DNA of 64,000 bases from Liriodendron chinense. Taxonomy: Eukaryota > Streptophyta > Magnoliopsida > Magnoliales > Magnoliaceae. Where the stretch lies: NCBI GenBank assembly GCA_003013855.2, contig ML058447.1, positions 4,464,001 through 4,528,000 of the forward strand, written 5' to 3'. The notes beneath the pieces were generated by a model. The model saw only the letters and a list, made by a program, of their open reading frames with translations. It did not search any database and was not told where the DNA came from. Shown here one piece after another: positions 21,011-32,700 of the stretch. Both the position numbers and the translations under genes were made by a program. Every line of letters begins with the position of its first letter. Position 1 is the first letter of the stretch.

Positions 21011-24000
21011 GGGAGCTTTGCTAAGCCCACACGCTTCTGCAATAAAGCTCATATATACGACACAAGTGTGAGTGCGTGGCATGATCTAGTCCATCTGTTA
21101 GAACGACACCACTATATTGATATCCTGGCGTAATAATCAGGTTTATCCACTGGTCAGGTGGCCTACACTGCGAAATTAATATACGGCCGGTTGAAGTTCT
21201 CTAACCGATTTTGTTGTTCCCACTTGAGTTTTGGATCTGCATCATTTCTTGTCCAAAGTCCTAACATGATCTGGAAAAACGGATGGACGGAGTAGATTTG
21301 TCACAAACATCACTGTGGCCCATCTACCTGTCGCAGGAGCAGTCAATCTGCGTCGACCGATCCACCTGTTTCAAATATTGGGGCCCACATGCTGAGTTGG
21401 CCAGATTTTTTAGGAAAATATGTAGATGACCGGACCGACCTGGTGAATGGATTGGATCCTGTACCTAGGTGCCATGCTGACACATACATGGCCTGTACAT
21501 GAGCCTCATTTCAGCTCATGGTATGCAGTCCCTGAGAATTGTACACGTGGCGTACGGTTAATTCAAATTGTTCTGCCCATCCCCACTTTAGATGTATTGT
21601 AAATGGAAAACAAATACACTTATTCAACTATTAACCGTTGAATTGGTGGACATTTATTGTACGGTTGAAATGTAAAACATTTAACCGTTCAATTTCAACA
21701 AACAAGTGTTCACTGATGAGATATTAGGATTGTTCGGCTGCAATTTTGTATTACCTATAGTCGGCTGTAGAATTGAGGCGGTTAAATGGAACTAACTATG
21801 AGATGTGGACAATTTCCAAGTGCTGTGTATCAAGCATCACACGTCGCCAGACTATTCAAATAAGTCGTATTTATGCATCGAAGGGATCCTACTACATTAT
21901 TTAACGCATCGTCAAATACCTGAATCCTCTTCAAGGACGCCAAAGGCTACGAACTCCGACAACTGCCTTTTGCGGTCGGAAGCTACGTCGAACCTTCCGT
22001 GATATCTGTGAGATATCTACCAAGTACCAATCCCATCCTTTTTGCCATTTCATTTTGGAGCAAGAAGTTGAAAAAAAAAAAAAATTTATAATAAGGTAAA
22101 CCGAAACTCAAGCGGGCAATGCAATATGAAATAGTGGGGTACGGTATGCATTTCCCTTATTGTAGCTTCTTGTCACGTCACCCACTTGAATCTTGGATTT
22201 ACCTCATCTTTATCTCCAGCTAAAATGAGGCGACAAGACAGGGTGTATTTCTCACAAGTATCACAATAGGTCTCCACCTAACTTCCAATGGCAAGAACTT
22301 TGCCATTGATGGTGGTAGGTGATAGATATCCCCTTTGCAACAATGGTTTCACCTAGGGTAGAAAAAAAATATATACAAAGAAATAGAAAAAGAAAAAGAA
22401 GAAACTCTTATGAGACCCATCATGTTCTATATGTAAAATTCATTTCCTCCATAGATTTTAGCCTCTATTCCAAGGAGGCAAAATGCCTGTGACCTTGATG
22501 AGAAGCTGGAGGGCCTAAGCTGGAGGGCCTACCATAATATTTATGAATCCAAACATATTCTAAAAAAAATTGAAATATTTTATTGGAGTCTAATTTGTCA
22601 AAAATAGAAAGTTTAGATAAATCTTATCATATGAAAGTTTACATAAATAATTTATAAAGAATAAGAAAATCTAAACTTTTAAAAATAGAAAAATGTGAAG
22701 AAAAAAATTAGAATCAATAAAAATAATAAAATTTTCCTAAAATTTTGTTTTTACATTCAATGCTTACATTTTCTTGTAAAACAAATTGATGCAACTCACT
22801 TTGTGGGTTAATTAACCTCGAACAGTCCATTACAATAAAAATTTATAAGTTGTGCATCCTATAACAATACCTGGATTAAAAGATGGTTGATAATTTCCTA
22901 GCTAATTTCCGTTTCATCTTTTTTTAATCCAGCCATGTTAGGAATGTATTTGTACTGTGTCCTAGGTAGGCCACATAGTGTGACCTTAAAGGTTTCAAGA
23001 GCATGTGTACATTGTTTTTATTATTTTAGCCTAATATTGGAGCTTTTTATTGGAATGATATTCGGTACATACATTGATGAATGGAGTAGATTTACATATA
23101 AAACATAGTGGCCCTATAGGGCCCTATAGAGCTTTGGTGTTTTATGGGGCTACACAAAACAATTTTTCCTTATATTCCAGGTGGGTACTGATAATCAAGT
23201 CTGGGGCCTTGCCTCGCTGGCAGACTCAGCGGAGTTTCAACAAGAGGTCTCAGTCTCAAAACCCATAGTGGTGAAATTCCACATTGCTGACAGCACCAGT
23301 GGGTGCCTTGCATGACTAATCGGGTGGGTGTGTTGTGTGATTGAACATTAGTCAGTGGAATTGGCAAGCCTTCGATCAAATGCCTGAACTTTGGCTGCAC
23401 CAGATCGTGAACGTACGGCACATGCATATAATGTATGCATACCGTGGTCCACTAAAGAGAGAATTTCCTTGATCATCCTAGCATTTTAGTGCATGGATTT
23501 TTTCTGACTGAATATTTGTTATTGCCCATCTTTTTCTACCAGCGTCTTCTACCATCACGACCGTCCAAAATATGTATTTTGTTGGTGTCATCCATCCAAT
23601 CATGTCCGAATGGGGCAATGACATAGAGACATAGTACCTCTCATGCATACAAAGGTAATAGAGCAACTCCCAAGATAACAAGGTAAATTCAATCTGTGGT
23701 AAGAGTAGTATTAATATCCCTAGTGAAGACTTTTTTCGAATTTGATGGCTCTAGAGCTACAGTACTGATACAATGAATCGTGAGAGCAATATTATCTCTA
23801 GTGAAAACTTTTTTGTGGCCTCGATATGAGGTTTGAGGAGGACAGCCTTGTAGCTTACTAAACAGGGGCAGAGCAAGCCCAAAGTGGCTAGGTACGCCGG
23901 TTTCCGGTTTCCAATTCTAGAAGGGTGGGATTGGATTTTGTTGATTTGTATTTTTTCACTCCTGACATCTCTTGAGTTACGTCCCTTCATATACATTGAC

Positions 24001-24732
24001 ACGCCATCCTCTAACAGCTCCGACTTTTAGAGAAAGTGGTTGTTTGACATGGTATAAAAACAAAAAGTCTTGTATTCCAATCCCTGAATATACTCCCACG
24101 AGGCTGTTTATGGTGTGGCAATGGCATTTTGAGTTGGACCAGCATGCATAAGAAACATATATCACGGTCATAGGCAACTTGAACATACAGTGGGACCCAA
24201 AACACTATAGCGGACAGACTTAGTAATTATCTGCGTCCAACTTGAACCTATAATTTGGACCGTTAATTTGAATTATTTCTACTCACTATTGTAATTCGCT
24301 GTAGTACGGACCTCTGATTCGTCGACACTCATTCATTAAAGTAGGACCATTAGAGTAATTTCTATTTTAACCATGCATGGTCCACGGATCTGATTTATAG
24401 ATGATAAAATAAGATTAATTTTTGCCCACGATACTTCACCCATTTATCTAAACTCAAAACCATATTTTGGACCGTTTTGACTTGAATTAATTGCAGCTAC
24501 AACAGGGACCACCGATATGGAGGGTCGGTGTTGGTGCATTTGTGCAGCCAAGCATGTGCAACACAGCTTCATACATAAAACAGAATACCAGCACTAACAC
24601 GTACGCCGAGAGTTTAAAACAAGCAGACTACTATACATATATTAGAGAATGATGCACTACGTATGCATAGACGCGCATTTTAACAAGACCCCTAGCATCC
24701 ATCATTCACACGAGAACGAGCGCGTGCGAATC
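21011..24732. other. Intergenic, repeat-derived DNA
   Basis: No gene was recognised. At 21536-21860 lies a dispersed repeat with relatives at about 25543-25810 and possibly 60550-60800 (shared phrases ACACGTGGC(A/G)TAC, TAGGATTG(C/T)TC and GTGC(C/T)G(C/T)GTATCAAG). A region at 23180-23300 with 'GAGTTTCAACAAGAGGTCTC' could be a tRNA-derived SINE piece. The rest is AT-rich with scattered short ORFs on both strands and nothing I can name. Confidence 0.5.
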
Positions 24733-24969
24733 CTAACCGGTGCCAGTGACACCAAGATCTTGCTTGTTGTCCTCCTTCCCAGCACCGAAAACGGGCCCAC
24801 CTTTGCCAGCGGCATCAGGGACCTTGTCTTGGACCTTCTCTATCTTGATCCCACCCACGTCTTCCTTTGAGTGTATGTCGGTCTTGGTCTTGTTCTCTCC
24901 TCCTTCCACAGACTCGTATGTGGTCGCTGTTAGAGACCCTTTTGGCTGTGCCCCTTGCGCTCCTGACAT
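24733..24969 (-). CDS. Small hydrophilic LEA-like protein (78 aa)
   Basis: A single uninterrupted 79-codon frame, ATG at 24969 to TAG at 24733, translates to MSGAQGAQPKGSLTATTYES at the start, DKVPDAAGKGGPVFGAGKED in the middle and KQDLGVTGTG at the end. It is strongly hydrophilic and Gly/Lys/Glu/Asp-rich, with no Cys, Trp or membrane segment. From memory this resembles short plant proteins annotated as late-embryogenesis-abundant or seed-maturation proteins, disordered desiccation protectants, but I cannot name the Pfam class. The upstream region supports a real gene: a TATATATA box about 60 bases before the ATG, and clustered ACGT elements as expected for abscisic-acid control. It has no introns and stands alone between larger genes. 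Confidence 0.8.
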   Translation of the reverse strand: MSGAQGAQPKGSLTATTYESVEGGENKTKTDIHSKEDVGGIKIEKVQDKVPDAAGKGGPVFGAGKEDNKQDLGVTGTG

Positions 24970-25027
24970 CTCTCTATCTATTCAGTGTTTCTGGCTTCTA
25001 TATGGACCGGCCGCCTTCTGTAGGAGC

Positions 25028-25165
25028 ATGTATATATAGGCGGTCGTTTTGGGAAGGAGACTGACACGTTTCTACATGCACGTGCCACGTTTGTCGTAAG
25101 CGGGTGCTTTGATGGACACGTTGTAACTCTAATGTCTAACACGTGCCCCGCACCGTAACGTGGCA
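25028..25165 (-). promoter_or_regulatory. ABRE-rich promoter of the LEA-like gene
   Basis: TATATATA lies at 25031-25038. ACGT cores occur near 25066, 25080-25084 (ACGTG), 25087, 25117, 25140-25145 (CACGTG, a G-box) and 25158-25164 (ACGTGGC, the classic abscisic-acid response element). Six cores in about 100 bp is a typical ABA/seed-responsive layout. Activity is inferred. Confidence 0.7.
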
Positions 25166-25899
25166 GGTCCTGGCGAATCACAGATAAAACTAGCAGAGCT
25201 TCTTGTATGGGAGAGAATCTAACCCGTTCATTAGGTGAGGACATATATGATTATGAGAAAATTCAAATATCAGCCTGTGCTAAAATTTTGGGGGCCCAAA
25301 GAAGGTGTTAATGGTGTTCATATAGTGGTTCCCACTGCCAACACGCGCTGGCCCCAGATCGGGCTGATTCATTTATTTGAGCTTTTGGACTTGGCCAGCC
25401 AGCTCACCTGGCTCCACACACGTTGGGACAGATTTGAGCTGAATATCGAGGGCCGTGGGTTGGATACGAAACTGGCGTACAGCTAATTTAGCTGGGAGAA
25501 AGACACTGTGGATGATACGCAGGCACTTAAAAATTAATTAGCAATTACACACGTGGCATACAAGCAAAGTCAAGTTAAACTATACAAATTATGGTCCCAA
25601 AGTGGTTTATTGGACGGTTAAAAATGAAGAATATCCAACGGTCCTGTTTTCATAGATAAGCACTCACTAATTCCCTGTTAGGATTGCTCAACCGATCAGT
25701 GACTATGAAACAGAGGGACCAACAGATTAGTCAGATTTAACTTCAGTCAATGTATGCTACGCGTACAACAATTTCTGAGTGCCGCGTATCAAGTGTCAAA
25801 TGCAGCCCGAGTAACAAATGACTCCTCTTTAGCTGGACGTGAGCATGTCTGCCATGGTCAGGCCCGGCCCAATATACCGACCATCGACAGGCTGACTAT

Positions 25900-26330
25900 G
25901 CTGCTAGTGTGCAGTGGCTAAGTTGGTTTGGAAGAACTGCTGCGCCGCGGGAAACACTTCCCTATACAAGTTCTCGTACGAGGTTTTTGAACAGAACTTC
26001 GATTGGCGAGAGGTATGAAGCTTTTTTGTTGAAGTGGATGGGAGCGGCCGAGCCGCTCATAAGATCGATTCATTCTCCATAGGAGGGCCCTAACGAGCAG
26101 TCCGACGAAATTCGACTGCCCGCCCATCTCAAAAGAATTAAGCCGTAGCGAGATGAGGACAGGACAATGGAAAGATGCAAAATCGATGCTGCAGGTCGGA
26201 AGAATGAGGGCTCCAAAACATATTTGGAGGCGACTTGGAATTTGAAGGTGGACCGGTGCAGATCCTATGTGTATACAGCCGGTAACAAAAGAGGGACCGC
26301 AAAACGAATATAATCTACAATAGAAATCAG
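25900..26330. other. GC-balanced block, possibly an organellar insertion
   Basis: This block is markedly less AT-rich than its surroundings ('GGGAGCGGCCGAGCCGCTCA', 'CTGCGCCGCGGGAAACACTT'). Its minus strand keeps a 140-codon frame (25918-26340; RRSSSSKPT at the end) with no known domain. The texture reminds me of plant mitochondrial intergenic DNA (a NUMT), but I cannot name a mitochondrial locus. Confidence 0.3.
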
Positions 26331-26426
26331 CCCAATCCACTTGCTAGGTAGGTCACACTCCTACATTGAGTCAGATCATCGGCTGCCCATTGATCTTGAC
26401 AGCGTGGCCTGCACATTGAGTGGAAC

Positions 26427-26571
26427 AGCATGATTTTCCCCTCTGGGAGGTGATCTTCAAGATACGTCCTACCTTTTGGACGGCTCGGATGTCCCACATG
26501 CATGATTTTCCCCTCTGGGTGGTAATCTTCAAGATAGTCCTACCTTTTGGACGGCTCGGATGTCCCACATA
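26427..26571 (+). repeat. Two-copy ~73-bp tandem repeat
   Basis: The unit begins GCATGATTTTCCCCTCTGGG and ends CGGCTCGGATGTCCCACAT. It occurs at about 26427-26499 and again at 26500-26571 with few differences (one indel in CAAGATA(C)GTCC). Confidence 0.85.
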
Positions 26572-26628
26572 CATGGCACACAAACAATCTGGATTTTGCA
26601 GTGGATATTAACTAAATTTGAAATTTTA

Positions 26629-26681
26629 GGGTGGGTCAGGTTGCACAAAATATCATGATATTTGGTGCAACCAAATGCAGG
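26629..26681. mobile_element. Minimal 53-bp MITE of the same Tourist-like family
   Basis: Left arm 'GGGTGGGTCAGGTTGCACAA'; the right arm in reverse is 'CCTGCATTTGGTTGCACCAA'. TTA flanks both sides (26626-26628, 26682-26684). It is almost only the two inverted repeats, the ~75-bp centre of copies 1 and 2 being absent. It lies about 25 bp beyond the stop codon of the DUF212 gene, so it may be part of its 3' UTR. Confidence 0.75.
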
Positions 26682-26705
26682 TTAGGCCGAGCCGCGAGTA
26701 CAAAA

Positions 26706-29700
26706 TTAAAATATTGAGTAAACCGCTAAACTTGCAAGAAAACCCAGAAAAGCTCCAACTACAACCTCAATTTCAGTGTGACCTACTGATTCTTTCAATG
26801 GAAGGTAACTGCTATAAGCATTCTCCACCGTTCGTTCCCCGTTGATTGCTACACTCGATGGCGACTTCATGGCAGTGGGCCTACTCGCTGCATTTTCTGA
26901 CTCATGAATTGGGGCCGTTGCGTTTGGTGTTCTAGACTCCTCAGACAGAGAGAAGAGGGGAGTGAGACTATCTGCAGCTATGGAGGATGTTCCTTGTTTT
27001 GAATCAATCAGTTCATCTTTTTCAAGCATAGGAATTGCTTTTTCTTGTGTGTTTTCTAGCATCCTGTTGAGTAACTTTGCATGGTAGCCTGCTTCTCTTC
27101 TCACTCCCTGCAAGATAAATAGCATTTCCAGCAAACATAACTACGGAAAATGGGGAAAGAAAGAAGACGGATGGAAATTTCTGGCCCATGGGAAAAATAG
27201 TACTGCTTTTCTTCCAGAAATAATTGCTACACTCCGTAATGTAGTGTGGTTATGTTCATACAAATGGATGAAACTGACATTATTGAGAAACTAGTGCCCA
27301 CGACCGAACAAGCATTTTCGAAGACCAGTGTGGAGGTGCTGTATTATGATATTTTTTTAAAGACACTACTGGTTAAAAGCAAAGTATCTGTTCTTCACCA
27401 TCTTGAAAATCTGCCAAGGAAGCAAGCCTAATCCAAACTGTCCATCTGATGAGCCGGGCCCATTGTCAACCCTATTCTTGAGACTTGTAGTCTCCTCATG
27501 CATGTATCCCTCTTTACAGGTTAAAACTCTACGAGGCAACTAAATGCCCATGCTAAAGGCATTTAGACATATTTCGAATCATAACTTCGGGTGAACGCAT
27601 ATTCTGGAGACATATAGCAATTGTCGGAGTGCGAGGAAAATTCTGGGCCGTCACTTGTCATTGGTCCATGTCATCACCGATCACACTAGCTCGCAAAACA
27701 CGCTGATTTTCTCTCTCTTAAATAGACTCCACATTACACCACACAACTTTTAACATGTGGAAGTGGAACTTCTCTAGGACCCACCATGATTTATGTGTTA
27801 GATCCACACCAGATGATTCTAGAGCATGAGCCCAAAAATGAGGCACATCCAAAGCTCAAGGGGATCACATGCCGAAGAAAGTAGTAGGGATTGAACGACT
27901 ACTATTGAAACCTTCCTCTAGGGTCCACGTGAGGTTTATTTGCCATCTAACCTGTTCATAAGGTCACACCAACCTGGACGAAGGGAAAAAACAAATATCA
28001 CCTAGATCCGAGCCTTCTATGGCCCCAAAAAGATTTCAATGGTAGGTGTCCAATTCCCATTGTTTCTTGTAGTGTGGCCCACTTGAGCCTTAGATTTGCC
28101 TCCTTTTTTCTTTCATACCCTAAAATGATATGGAAAATTGGATGGATGGTGTGGATCCGACACATACATCATGATGGGGCCCACCGATGTTCCACATGTC
28201 AATACTTTCAGTTTTCCTCTCCATGGAATGTAATGCACCACACAACAAGCAATGGAATTTCTTAACACGTGAAATTTACGTGGGCCGATGATATACTCTT
28301 ATTAGATCCACACCATCCATCTGTTTTTCCATATTGTTCTAAGATATGAGCCCAAGAACAAGGCAAATAAGCTCAAGTAGACCACACCACATGAAATGAT
28401 AGGAATTGACGCCTACCGTTGAAAACTTCTTGGAGCCACGAAGTCTCTGATCAAGCTGATATTTGTTTTTTCCCTTTATCCAGGTCTGTGTGACCCTTAT
28501 GAATGGGTTATATGGCAAAAACCTCATGATAGACTCACAAGAGTTCCAACACGAGGTCATGGGTTTAAGTACTCATTGTGGTGTGAGTGCGTGAGTGTGT
28601 GAGGTATGTGAATGCGTGAAAAAAAAAAAACTCCCGGTTGGCCCTAGGAAGGTTGCAACGATAGTTCGGTCAATCCCCACTACTTTTCTATGGTGTGGTC
28701 CACTTGAGTTTTGGATGTGCCTCATTTTTGGGCTCATGCTCTAGAATGATCTGGAAAAATTGATGGATGGTGTGGATCTAACACATAAATCTTGGTGAGG
28801 CCTAGAGACTGTTTCACATGTTAAAAGTTGTGTAGTGCGAAATCTATTTGGGAGAGAGAAAATCAGCGTGTTTTGTGAGCTGGTGTGATCGGCAATGACG
28901 TGTACCAATGAGAAGTGACAGCACAGGAATTCCCTATGCGTTCAACATAGACGATCCACACTCAATTTCTAGATGAACCCAAACGCCAACTGTAATTCAT
29001 TTACACCTATCTTCATCTAAAAACTCTAGCAAAAAGGCTCATAAATGCCTATCATAAAGGCATTTAGATCTATTTTCAATTCGAAACTCAAGGTATAGGC
29101 ATTTAGACAACTAACCCTAAGATTTGCATTCCTCTTTTCATGTTAAAATTCTAGACAGAGGCACCTAAATCCCTATCCTTCAAGGCATAATTCCTTCTTT
29201 TAATGGTAAAACTCTAGGGAAAGGCACCTTAAATGCTTATCCTATAGGCATTAGCCATATTTTCAGATTGAAACTCTTTAAGTAAAAGGCACCTTGACAC
29301 CAATCCTTGAGACATGTATAGAGTGACGCTATGAGATATCAGATCATCCAACACTCATGTAGGGACCCAAAAGGCCCCCATACAAGATTGACGATATGGG
29401 ATAGCCCGAATGAATTCCGATAGGCACAGCCTGCATGAGGGATTGCATGTACAAAATTGCCATGATTGGTCAGCGAAATTCCTAAAGCTAAGGAGAATGC
29501 CTGATCACCGTCAGTTGACTATGTTGCCGGAAGACCAGGTATGTAGGACTGGCAGAAGTGGTTCCTGCGATGTGACTCCATACGGGATACAACAAAATAA
29601 AGGCACCTAAATGCTAAATTCAAGACAAAGGCACCTGAATTACTATCCCTAAGGCACTGATCCCTCTTTGCATGTCAAAACTCTTACGAAAAGCGCATAT

Positions 29701-32700
29701 AAATATCTATCTATCTATCATCTAAGCCTTATACCAAATACATAAATGCCCTATCCGGAAGGCAAAAAACCCTATTTTGAAATTGAAACTTGATGTAAAG
29801 GCACCTAAATGCCTATCCTTCAATGGCATATATCCCTCTTTTTATTTTAACATTCTAGATAAAGGCACCTAAATGCCTGATCTAAAGGCATTTACCTCTC
29901 TTTCTAGAATAAAACTTTTGGAAATGGTATCTGAATGCCTATCCTAAATGCATTAAGCCTTATTTTCAGATCAATACTTTCAGTAAAGGCACTAGATGCC
30001 TATCGTTAAGACATGCAGTCTTCTTTCCATGTCAAAATTCTAGATAAAGGCACATAAATGCCTTGCCTTGAGGCATTTAATGCTCCTTTCAAATTAAAAC
30101 TGTAGAAAAAGATACCTAAATTCCTATCTAAAGGCATTTAACCATATTTTCATATTGAAACTCTAGATAAAGGTATCTAGTTGCCTATCGTTGATACATG
30201 TAGCCTTCTTCTCATGTTAAAATTCTAGATAAGGGCACCAAAATGCCAATCCTAAAGGCATTTACTCCTTTCATGTTAAAGCTCTAAGAAGAAGACACCT
30301 AAACGCCTATCTTAAAGGCATTTACACTTTAAATTGAAACTTAAGGTAAGGGCACATAGACATATCCTTGAAATATACAGCCTTCTTCTCATTTTAAAAT
30401 TTGAGATAAAAGCACCTAAATGCCAATCCTTGAGATATTTATCCAACTTTTCAAGTTAAAACTTAGGAATACAAACTGTATGGCATTCTTCTCACTTTAA
30501 AATTTGAGAAAAACGCACCTTAATGCCTATGCTTGAGGCATTTACCCAACTTTTCAAGTTAAAACTCAAGAATACGAACATAAATACATATCTTAAAGGC
30601 ATTTATCCCCACTTTCAAATTGAGGCTAGGTTTCCCAATGCTTACTTTTAAGGCATTTGCATACTTTTCATGTTAAAATTCTAGATAAATGCACCTAAAT
30701 GCCTATCCTTAAGGCATAGAGCCATATTTTCATGATGAAACTATATGAAAAGGCAACTAAATGCTCATTAGTGCCTATTTTAAAATTATAACTCTAGTTA
30801 GAGGCATCCAAATGCCCGTCTACGATACATGTAGCCTTCTTTCCATTTCAAAATAAAGGCACCTAAAATCCCATCCTTCATTCATTTACTCCTCTTTAAT
30901 GTTAGAACTCTAGAAAAAGGCATGTAAAATGCCTACCTTAAAAGCATTTAGCCCATTTTCAACTTGAAACTCTAGGTAAAGCCAAAGGCATGAAATTGCA
31001 TTTCTTAAAGACATTTAGCCTTATTTTGAAATCATAACTCTAGGTAAAGGCACCTAGATGCCTATCCTTGAAACACTGTAGCCTTCCTCTAATGTCAAAA
31101 TTCTAGATAAAGACACCTACATGCCTATCCATAAGTAATTTATCCCTCTTTTCAAGTTAAAACTCTAGGAAAAGGCACCTAAATGCCTATGCTAAAAGCA
31201 CTGAATCCTATTTCAAAATTGAAACTCTAGGTAAAAGCTCCTAAATGCTTATTATACCTCTCCTTTTTCATTTTAAAACTCTTAAGGCACCTAAATGCCT
31301 ATCCTAAAGGCTCCTTACAAATTGCCCATAGGATTGCCAAGAAACAACCCCCAAGAAACACACCCCAAAGAGTTCTTGGTCTCCTCCACAGCTCAAATAT
31401 TTGATGAATAGACCAAGACATTGACCATGCCACTTCAAACTTCCTTAGAACCCAGCCCCAAACCAAAGACAACAAGCTGCAATGAATCAGAAGGTGGTTG
31501 ACTAATTTTGTGTCCCTCAGGCATAGGTATCAACCGTTAACAAGAATCAAATTGCAGCAACACAACCTGTCCACAGTAAGAATGCAGTCATGACCAACAA
31601 GCCAAGCAAAAGCCGTAACTTGGGAGACGGGGGCTTTTGATTTCCAACCCAACTTGTTAGCACTTCTGGACCATTTTCAAAGATCATCTTTGAGGTGAGA
31701 GATCTAAACGTGAAGGATTTAGATGGATCCCATTGCTGCCGCAGGAAATCCTCCCTAGCTTGGTGAATCCCTACAACTGAGAGAAGACCTATCATATTTA
31801 TGAACACCACCTCTTCTCACTCTAGCAAATCCCTAATGAAGGCCAGATTCCACACTGTTTGGTTTTCCACCAATTCGTAGCAGTTCCCCACCCTTTCTTT
31901 TTTTTACCACCACCACTGAGAAGTGATGGGGAAAGGATGTTTGCATCATAGAGTCGTTGCACCAACGATCATGCCAAAACTCTACAAAAAGCCCAAAAAT
32001 AGCCTACTTTAAACTTTACAAGTATATATTAAAACTCTACAAAAGGCCCCATAAATGCTTGTCCTAAAGGCATTTAACCCAATTTTCAAATTGAAACCCT
32101 ATGTGAAGGCTTTTAGACACTATCCATGAGACTATACCTAAGCATTTATCCTTGTTTACAAGTTAACTATAAGAAGGCAATTGCATTCCTATCCTAGAAG
32201 CATTAGCCTTATTTTCAATTGAAACTCTCGGTAAAGGCATCCTAACACCTATCCTTGAGATGTGTAGCATTCATTCTTTTCATGCTAAACTTCTAGATAA
32301 AAGTATCTAAATCCCTATCCTTATGGCATTTATCCCTCTTTTCACGTTAAAACGCTAGGAAAAGGCACCAAAATGCCAATCCTAAAGGCATTTAGCCCTA
32401 CTTTCAAAATTGAATCTCTAGGTAAAGGCACCTAGATGCTTATCCTTCAGGTGTGCATCTCTTTTTCCATGTTAAATTCTACATAAAAGTACCAATGACC
32501 ATATCTAAGGCATTTTACCCTCTTCTAATGTTCAACTATCGGAAAAGGCACCTACATGCCTAACTGAAAGGCATTTAGCCCTATTTTCAAAATTGAGACT
32601 CCATGTAAAGGGATCGAAATGCCCATCCTTGAGACATGTAACCCTCGTCTTTTTTTCTTTTTTTTTTTTTTTTGGAAAGATAACTATAATTTTATTGAAA

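Noticed and set aside
20663..21082. 139-codon minus-strand ORF upstream of the DDT gene
   Set aside because: It spans a TATA box and probable leader, is Ser/Arg-rich without a domain, and is not needed for the gene model.
25918..26340. 140-codon minus-strand ORF as a gene
   Set aside because: No domain, no promoter or splice context; more likely a by-product of a GC-richer inserted block.
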